The translations under genes were made by a program, and so were the position numbers. From Pseudomonadota bacterium (lineage in GTDB: Bacteria > Pseudomonadota > Gammaproteobacteria > JAADHS01), in contig JAKACW010000006.1 in assembly GCA_021821045.1 (NCBI GenBank), positions 1-64,000 of the forward strand: 64,000 nt of DNA, in the 5' to 3' direction. The notes under the pieces were generated by a model. It was given only the letters and a program-made list of their open reading frames with translations. It did not search any database and had not been told where the DNA came from. Positions 57,680 through 64,000 of the stretch are shown one piece after another. Numbering within the stretch: the first letter of the stretch is position 1; every line of letters starts with the position of its first letter.

Positions 57680-57719
57680 GTATATTATGATGCACCGGAT
57701 AATGTACGTAAACGCGTAC
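57680..57719. promoter_or_regulatory. Operator/promoter palindromes upstream of yafN-like gene
   Basis: GTATATTAT-N10-ATAATGTAC and GTACG-N6-CGTAC. Confidence 0.5.
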
Positions 57720-57729
57720 GGAGAAAGTC

Positions 57730-58029
57730 ATGACTATACACAAGATTTTTGCTGAAGACACCGTTTCCGTCACTGAGATGCGTAAATCGCCGGCCAGTTT
57801 TTTTACCGATCGTCCGGTAGCGGTTTTGAGCAACAATCAGGCGGTAGGCTACCTGGTTGGCGCAGAGTTATTTGAGTCCATGATGGAGTTGATTCGTCAG
57901 GTTCAACCTCAAGAGACTTTTGCGGCTAGGTTTCAACCAAACGTCAAGCAGCTCAAAGAAGCGGCGGCGGCTTCTGCAAAATTTCTGGCGACGGCGAAAG
58001 ACGAAGACCTAGCGGACTTCGTTGAGTGA
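57730..58029 (+). CDS. yafN: Phd/YefM-family antitoxin (YafN-like)
   Basis: DTVSVTEMRKSPASFFTDRPVAVLSNNQAVGYLVGAELFESMMELI. Confidence 0.85.
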   Translation: MTIHKIFAEDTVSVTEMRKSPASFFTDRPVAVLSNNQAVGYLVGAELFESMMELIRQVQPQETFAARFQPNVKQLKEAAAASAKFLATAKDEDLADFVE

Positions 58030-58433
58030 CGGCGCAAATTTTTCATCACAAATCGCTGGAGCATATATTCACGCAACTCGGTCTTGACCTTCCGGCGCTT
58101 AAGGATGATTTCAGGCGGTACAAGGAAGCAGGTACCCTTCCAAGTAATTTTGGTCGTGATGCCGAGTATAACCATCCTAATGGCTTACCGATAATACGCC
58201 AGGAAAAAGTATCTCATATCCACCTTGAAGAGTCTGATAACCCTTGGAATGCGAGGACCGTGCAGTTTAATAAGACGAGCGATACGCATCTTGTCTACTG
58301 TCGCGGGTTTTACGACGAAAATTGCTACCTACTCATGGCCCTCTTATCACCCGATGCGCATATCAAAGCACGGGACAACAGCATCATGTTTAATCTTGGG
58401 AAAATGGCGGAAAAGTTCCGCTGCAAGTTCTAG
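58026..58433 (+). CDS. yafO: YafO-family toxin
   Basis: FGRDAEYNHPNGL...TSDTHLVYCRGFYDENCYLLMALLSPDAHIKARDNSIMFNLGKMAEKFR; overlaps antitoxin stop. Confidence 0.85.
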   Translation: MTAQIFHHKSLEHIFTQLGLDLPALKDDFRRYKEAGTLPSNFGRDAEYNHPNGLPIIRQEKVSHIHLEESDNPWNARTVQFNKTSDTHLVYCRGFYDENCYLLMALLSPDAHIKARDNSIMFNLGKMAEKFRCKF

Positions 58434-58488
58434 CCGCGACACCTGACCATATTTGTAATTCGAGATCTGCGACTACCACTAAGGAGAT

Positions 58489-58800
58489 ATGTCTATGGCT
58501 ACGAACAGAATGCGACCGATTCATCCCGGCGAGATCCTGCGCGAGGAGTTCCTTGCGCCGCTGGAAATGACACCCAACGCCTTGGCCAAGAAGTTGAGCG
58601 TTGACGCGCCGCGCATCAACGAGATCGTTAACGAACGGCGTGCCGTCAGCGTGGATACGGCCTTGCGTTTGGCGCGCTTCTTCGGTACCACGCCGGAGTT
58701 CTGGCTGAACCTCCAACTGGCCTATGAGCTACGCAAGGCGGAGATCGAGACCCGCAAAACGATTGATCTGGAAATTGTGCCCTTGGCTGAATCGGCGTGA
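58489..58800 (+). CDS. higA: HigA-family antitoxin (no intact HigB beside it)
   Basis: MRPIHPGEILREEFLAPLEMTPNALAKKLSVDAPRINEIVNERRAVSVDTALRLARFFGTTPEFWLNLQLAYELRKAE. Confidence 0.9.
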   Translation: MSMATNRMRPIHPGEILREEFLAPLEMTPNALAKKLSVDAPRINEIVNERRAVSVDTALRLARFFGTTPEFWLNLQLAYELRKAEIETRKTIDLEIVPLAESA

Positions 58801-59497
58801 TGGCGTGGCGGTGGCCGTTAAATTGACTGATCCCGCCCGCCTTCGCGTTGCCGACATGTTTCGTCGACACGAGTTATTCATTGATTTCGGGAAAAGTCGT
58901 TTATAGCTTGTATTGAATCGTCCCCACTTTCGTAGACACCTCCAAGCATTGAGATGGCGCTTACAGCCCTCGCCTTGTAAGGATAATCTTCCGCTACCTG
59001 CTTTTTTGAGATATCCGATTTAATCCTTCAAACGGTTGACTACCACACTTTTCAGTTCATGCAATAGCCAAAAGGGGCCTTTTTCGCCCTTTCCGCACCG
59101 TTGCGGGTTTGCCAACCTGTGCAATGCTTGTCCCGTTATCCACTTAACGGAGAAATGTTGTGTTCAATCGGATTGTTCAAATATGGGTCGCTATTTGTGC
59201 GGTCTTGGCTTTTATCGATATCGCCGTCAAGCGTTACGACTTGATCCGCCGTCTATGGGAAGCGGTGCCCAGCATGTCTGACTTTGTTGACTGGCTCCCG
59301 AGCCTTTGGTGAGTAATTGGCCTAAACGGGTTTTGTCAGTCCTGGCAGACACGGTGGTGCGGCGTAGTCTGCCAACCTGCTCGCCGGCGCTCGCGATGAG
59401 CTTGAAGCTGTTTATGCGGCTATAGCGCTCATCGTGAAAAGTTGTCGCAACTGAAGGAAGTGGTTTCAGTCTATTTTCGCGAAAGCGCTGACCTTTG

Positions 59498-60235
59498 TCA
59501 GTACATCAATGCCACCGACAGAATAGCGGCGGTTTCGGTGAGTTCGACCAAAGCTCCGGCGGTATCACCAGTGGTGCCTCCGATACGTCTTAGGATGAGT
59601 TTGCGCAGGACATAGAATGCGCCGCCGACGACGGTCAGTAGCCACCACGCCTTCGGCCCGTAGAAAGCAATAGCTGCAAACAGCGTAGTCGCTGCCGAGA
59701 GTGTACACGCGCTTCTCGGTAGGTTGCTGGCGAGCAAGCTGCCCAGTCCTTGCGACCGCACATACGGCGTGGTGAGAAATAGCAAGACCAGCGCCGTCCG
59801 TCCGAGGACGGGAACTAGGACGATGAGTCCCCACGCGTCGTTCGCCAGAAGCTGCGCCAGCGCCGCGAACTTGATCAGCAGTATGACGACCAGGGTGACG
59901 ATCGCCATGGGGCCGCAACGCGGGTCTTTCATAATGGCAAGCGTTTTGTCGCGATCGCCGAGACCGCCGACCCAGGCGTCCGCGCTGTCGGCAAGGCCAT
60001 CGAGATGCAGCGCACCGGTCACCGCTACCCAGACTGCGAGCAGCACGGCGGCGCCGAGCAGAGGAGGCGCATCGCCAAGCATCCACGCGACTGTCGCAAG
60101 CAGCGCGCCGATGAACAGACCGACCAGCGGATAGTAGAGCAAGGATCGCCCGCTTGCCTCGGCGTCCGGTACCGAATTGATTCGGACGGGCAGCACGGTG
60201 AGAAATTGAAGGGCGATCAGTAAGGGTCGAAACAT
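59498..60235 (-). CDS. cobS: Adenosylcobinamide-GDP ribazoletransferase
   Basis: ALQFLTVLPVRI; GALHLDGLADSADAWVGGLGDRDKTLAIMKDPRCGPMAIVTLVV. Confidence 0.93.
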   Translation of the reverse strand: MFRPLLIALQFLTVLPVRINSVPDAEASGRSLLYYPLVGLFIGALLATVAWMLGDAPPLLGAAVLLAVWVAVTGALHLDGLADSADAWVGGLGDRDKTLAIMKDPRCGPMAIVTLVVILLIKFAALAQLLANDAWGLIVLVPVLGRTALVLLFLTTPYVRSQGLGSLLASNLPRSACTLSAATTLFAAIAFYGPKAWWLLTVVGGAFYVLRKLILRRIGGTTGDTAGALVELTETAAILSVALMY

Positions 60236-60242
60236 GAAGGTG

Positions 60243-60833
60243 TCACGTCCGCGCGCCATTTTCGCAAGCAAGGCGAGCCAGGCCGTCACCGTCAATGCGC
60301 AAGCCATGCAGTTGCCCATGTGAAACCTCGAATTCGTACCATCGCGATACGGGAACTTCGAAGACATGACAGAGCAGCACGCGAATCACGCCGCCATGCG
60401 TGACGATCAAGACACGCCGATCGGTCTGTGCGAAGAGAATGTCGTTCCATGCTTCGAGCACGCGCGTCTGAAAACACGTGAGCGGCTCACCGCCGGGTGG
60501 GGGATGTGCATCCGGATCTCGCCAGAAGCTCTCCAGTGCCTGCGGGTCATCGGCCATGAGGTCGGCCGCGCTTTTGCCTTCCCACTGGCCGAAGTGCATC
60601 TCCTTTAAGCGCTTGTCAAAGGTCAGTGGCAAAGATTGTCGTAGGGCAAAGGCGTTGGCGAATTCTGCACAGCGGACTAAGGGGGAGCTGACGACCCGGT
60701 CCCAGCGGTCACTCTCGGCGAGAGCGGTGTGCATTTGCGCGAGACCCGCTGGGGTCAGTGGATCGTCCGTGTGGCCGCGAAATTGGCTACCGCCCTTGAC
60801 TTCACCGTGACGCAGAAGACCAACCCACGTCAC
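60243..60833 (-). CDS. cobC: Alpha-ribazole phosphatase / histidine phosphatase family
   Basis: [45 protein letters not shown]. Confidence 0.88.
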   Translation of the reverse strand: MTWVGLLRHGEVKGGSQFRGHTDDPLTPAGLAQMHTALAESDRWDRVVSSPLVRCAEFANAFALRQSLPLTFDKRLKEMHFGQWEGKSAADLMADDPQALESFWRDPDAHPPPGGEPLTCFQTRVLEAWNDILFAQTDRRVLIVTHGGVIRVLLCHVFEVPVSRWYEFEVSHGQLHGLRIDGDGLARLACENGART

Positions 60834-61909
60834 GCGGTTTTCTCCGATACGCCCGCCTCGGCGAAGGTGGACATTTCGTTGTGCAGCGCGCAGGCCATGC
60901 GTAACAGTGGCACGGCCGCGGCAGCACCGCTGCCTTCGCCCAGACGCATACCCAAATCGAGTAGTGGCTTTGCATCGAGGGCTTTGAGCACCGCTTGATG
61001 ACCCGGTTCGGCGGAGGCGTGCGAGAACAGCATCCATAGCCGGGCGCCGGGGCACAGCCGCGCGGCGGCGAGCGCTGCCACCGAACTGATGTAGCCATCG
61101 ACTAGCATCGGTAGGCCGATGTGTGCGCATGCGATATAGGCGCCGGTCAAGGCGGCAATTTCGAAACCGCTGAGACGACGCAGCGCCTCCAGGGGTGTGC
61201 CGTGATGCGCGCTGTGACGGGCCAGCGCTCGGCGGATCACCGCGGTTTTTCGTGCTACCCCTTGGGCGTCTAGACCCGTGCCTGGGCCGGCGAGGCGTTC
61301 CGGCGGCGCATTGAGCAACGCGCAGGCCAGGGCTGAAGCAGCGGTGGTGTTGCCGATGCCCATCTCGCCGCCGATGAACAGCTGTGCGCCATTTAGATGT
61401 GCACGCTCGGCGGCATGACGTCCGGCGGCGAGGGCGCGGGCGAACTGGTGTTCGGTCATGGCCGGTTCGCGGGTAAAATTGGCTGTGCCGGGACCGAGCA
61501 GGGAGTGCTTTACACCCTCGAGCGGACCGGTATCGAAGGCCGTGCCCAAATTTATTACCTCAAGCTCAGCCCCGAGGGCGCGCGCTGCCACGCAGATCGC
61601 CGCGCCGCCGCGCGCGAAGTTTTTCACCATCTCCGCCGTCACCGCCTGGGGGAAGGCCGACACACCTTCGGCAGCGACGCCGTGGTCGCCCGCGAATACC
61701 GCGATGTGCACCTGCGCGATGTTTGGCTGGGCAGTGCCTTGCAGTGCGGCGAGGCTGATCGCCAGCTCCTCCAATCGGCCGAGTGCGCCCGGCGGTTTGG
61801 TGAGTACGGTCTGGCGTGTAATGGCGGCGGCGCGTGCGCCGGCATCGGGGGTGGCGGCCGGTGTGCGGAGCCAGTCGATGGTTGCGGCCTCATTCGTCGG
61901 TGCATTCAC
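60830..61909 (-). CDS. cobT: Nicotinate-nucleotide-dimethylbenzimidazole phosphoribosyltransferase
   Basis: [51 protein letters not shown]. Confidence 0.94.
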   Translation of the reverse strand: MNAPTNEAATIDWLRTPAATPDAGARAAAITRQTVLTKPPGALGRLEELAISLAALQGTAQPNIAQVHIAVFAGDHGVAAEGVSAFPQAVTAEMVKNFARGGAAICVAARALGAELEVINLGTAFDTGPLEGVKHSLLGPGTANFTREPAMTEHQFARALAAGRHAAERAHLNGAQLFIGGEMGIGNTTAASALACALLNAPPERLAGPGTGLDAQGVARKTAVIRRALARHSAHHGTPLEALRRLSGFEIAALTGAYIACAHIGLPMLVDGYISSVAALAAARLCPGARLWMLFSHASAEPGHQAVLKALDAKPLLDLGMRLGEGSGAAAAVPLLRMACALHNEMSTFAEAGVSEKTA

Positions 61910-62427
61910 ACGGGTTCTCCTTTCAAGATATGAGGCAGGCCGGCGATGGTCAGGATCACGCGATCGCAAATCCGTGCAAGATCCTGATGTAGCCGGCCCG
62001 CTTCGTCGCAATAGCGGCGACTGAGTTCGCCGAGGGGCATAACGCCCATGTTGGTTTCGTTGCTGACCAGGAGGATGCGGCCCGGCAGCGTCGCCAGCAC
62101 ATTGAGTAGCGCCGCCCGCTCTCGCTCCAGTAGACTCTCGCCTTCGTCGGTCAGCAGGTTGGTAAGCCATAAGGTCAGGCAATCGACGAGCACCCAGCGA
62201 TCTGCTGTGACGTGGGCATGCAGTGCTGCGGCGAGTTCGCGCGGTTCTTCCACGACGAACCAGTCCTTCGGTCGACGCGCGCGATGCGCCTCGATGCGCG
62301 TGCGCATCTCATCGTCCCCGGCGGTGGCGGTGGCGATATAGGTGACGGGCAGACCGCTGTCGGTGGCGATGCGTTCGGCCAGCCGGCTCTTCCCGGAACG
62401 GACCCCACCGAGGATCAAGGTTTTCAC
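61906..62427 (-). CDS. cobU: Adenosylcobinamide kinase/guanylyltransferase
   Basis: [57 protein letters not shown]. Confidence 0.94.
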   Translation of the reverse strand: MKTLILGGVRSGKSRLAERIATDSGLPVTYIATATAGDDEMRTRIEAHRARRPKDWFVVEEPRELAAALHAHVTADRWVLVDCLTLWLTNLLTDEGESLLERERAALLNVLATLPGRILLVSNETNMGVMPLGELSRRYCDEAGRLHQDLARICDRVILTIAGLPHILKGEPV

Positions 62428-63905
62428 GGTAACGCCTCCGCGGTTTGATTATTCAATAGCTGCGTGAGTGCGCCGGTGTCGAGATGCGCTTCAACTGCGT
62501 CGGCGAGCCGTTCGATGGCGGCCTCGCGTAGCGCCGTATAGTCGATCGTTTGTGCATCGGTCAATCCGCCCCACGCGAGCAACGTGCTGCAGGCGCGTGG
62601 AGATTCAAATAGGCCATGCACGTAAGTGCCGAGGATTTGGTTGTCATTGCTGATGGCGCCGTCGGGGCCATGGTCGAGATGCGCCGTCGGCTGGTTGAGC
62701 GCGGGGCCGGTGGTGACGCCGGCGTGGATTTCGTAGCCGCTTATGGGCGCATCGTTGATCGTTAATGTGCCGTGAACATTGCGCAGTTTTTTGTCGGGTT
62801 CGAGCGTTGTTCGCAGATCGAGCAGTCCGAAACCGTCACTGGTTCCGGCTTCGCCTTCGAGGCCGTGGGGGTCGTGAATGTGCTGTCCGAGCATTTGGAA
62901 ACCGCCGCAGATGCCGATGAGTTTGCCGCCATAACGCAGGTGCCGATGAATTGCGCTTTCCCAGCCGTGTCCGCGCAGCCAGGCGAGATCGGCGCGCACG
63001 CTCTTGGAGCCGGGCAGGATGATCAGATCGGTTGGCGGAATGGTTTCGCCGGGGCCGATGAAACGCAGATCCACCTGCGGATGCAGGCGCAGCGGATCGA
63101 AATCGGTGTGATTGCTGATGCGTGGCGTGGCGGGAACAACCACACGCAGGCGTCGTGTCGTTGTTTCATTTACTGTGAGTTCGCGGGGCAGCGCGTCCTC
63201 TGCTTCAAGGTGCAATCCATGCAGAAAGGGCAATACACCCAACACTATCTTTCCGCTGTACTGCTCCAGCCAGTCGAGTCCCGGTTGGAGCAGGGCAATG
63301 TCACCCCGGAAGCGGTTGATGACGAAGCCGGCTACGCGGGCACGTTCACTTTCGCTCAGGAGTTCGAGTGTTCCGACGAGATGGGCGAAGACACCGCCGC
63401 GGTCGATGTCGGCGACGAGAATCACGGGGCAGTCGATCGCTTCGGCGAAGCCCATGTTGGCGATGTCGCCTTCGCGCAGATTGATCTCGGCCGGCGAGCC
63501 GGCGCCCTCGACGATCACCGCGTCGAATTGCGCGGCGAGGCGGTGAAAAGATTCCAGCACCGCCGTACGCGCGATGGACTTGTAATCGTGATAGTCACGC
63601 GCGCTCATGTTGGCGACGGCGCGGCCGTGGATGATGACTTGCGCGCCGGTATCGGTATTGGGCTTGAGCAACACCGGGTTCATGTCGGTGTGCGGTTCCA
63701 GACCGCAGGCTTGTGCCTGCACCGCCTGGGCGCGGCCGATCTCGCCGCCGTCGGCCGTGACCGCGCTGTTCAGCGCCATGTTCTGTGGCTTGAACGGCGC
63801 GACGCGCACGTTTTGGCGTGCCAACCAACGGCACAAGGCCGTGACCAACAGACTCTTGCCGGCGTCCGAAGTCGTGCCTTGAATCATCAGCGTGGCGGCG
63901 TTCAT
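62424..63905 (-). CDS. cobQ: Cobyric acid synthase
   Basis: [52 protein letters not shown]. Confidence 0.95.
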   Translation of the reverse strand: MNAATLMIQGTTSDAGKSLLVTALCRWLARQNVRVAPFKPQNMALNSAVTADGGEIGRAQAVQAQACGLEPHTDMNPVLLKPNTDTGAQVIIHGRAVANMSARDYHDYKSIARTAVLESFHRLAAQFDAVIVEGAGSPAEINLREGDIANMGFAEAIDCPVILVADIDRGGVFAHLVGTLELLSESERARVAGFVINRFRGDIALLQPGLDWLEQYSGKIVLGVLPFLHGLHLEAEDALPRELTVNETTTRRLRVVVPATPRISNHTDFDPLRLHPQVDLRFIGPGETIPPTDLIILPGSKSVRADLAWLRGHGWESAIHRHLRYGGKLIGICGGFQMLGQHIHDPHGLEGEAGTSDGFGLLDLRTTLEPDKKLRNVHGTLTINDAPISGYEIHAGVTTGPALNQPTAHLDHGPDGAISNDNQILGTYVHGLFESPRACSTLLAWGGLTDAQTIDYTALREAAIERLADAVEAHLDTGALTQLLNNQTAEALP

Positions 63906-64000
63906 GAGACAGTCTTTGCTGGATTCGTCGCGGCCTGATTTATCAGTGCCGTTTCCAGCCGTCCCCAATCCGTTTCGGTTCCGGGCAAACCAACGCGCAG
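63902..64000 (-). CDS. cobD: C-terminal fragment of CobD-like aminotransferase (threonine-phosphate decarboxylase)
   Basis: Minus-strand [32 protein letters not shown], overlapping cobQ start. Confidence 0.6.
   Translation of the reverse strand: MRVGLPGTETDWGRLETALINQAATNPAKTVS

Noticed and set aside
59160-59312. 50-aa GTG-start ORF (VFNRIVQIWVAICAVLAFIDIAVKRYDLIRRLWEAVPSMSDFVDWLPSLW)
   Set aside because: Plausible membrane-like peptide but weak start context and no recognised family; not enough support to call.
62772-63938. 388-aa plus-strand ORF opposite cobQ
   Set aside because: cobQ on the minus strand is unambiguous; this is its antisense frame.
59498-64000. Cobalamin riboswitch near the cob cluster
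   Set aside because: No recognisable B12-box was seen in the intergenic sequence available; the upstream leader of the operon lies outside the window.

Overview
The window looks like a mosaic conjugative or plasmid-derived element abutting a chromosome-like cobalamin block. Left part (1-15.8 kb): divergent parAB, a TrfA-like initiator with an iteron-type oriV, a WGR protein, two winged-helix/nuclease-like replic_Relax-type proteins, an orphan ParB-type HTH, and a compact T4SS operon (T4CP, VirB2/3/4/5/6/8/9/10-like; no VirB11 or canonical relaxase seen). Then an AbiEi/AbiEii type IV TA pair with twin operators. Cargo (17.6-57.3 kb): a copper/silver/mercury/cobalt-zinc-cadmium resistance island with copRS, copAB, a Cu P-type ATPase, several YHS proteins, glucan phosphorylase, cusCBAF, c-type cytochrome/beta-propeller modules, MerR plus a MerC-like transporter, two CDF transporters and czcCBA. 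Right end: a deleted virB10 relic, yafNO-like TA, an orphan higA-like gene, then cobS/cobC/cobT/cobU/cobQ/(cobD). The most interesting observations are: the 101-bp virB10 relic about 42 kb from the intact gene, with an internal deletion at a short direct repeat; a VirB4-like protein with non-canonical Walker A and B motifs; an iteron array with 21/22-bp phasing; a 30-bp palindrome containing a repABC-parS-like core; duplicated beta-propeller + cytochrome c modules sharing an HxWHHP motif; and twin AbiE operators. All calls come from reading the sequence and translated ORFs; no database search was run.
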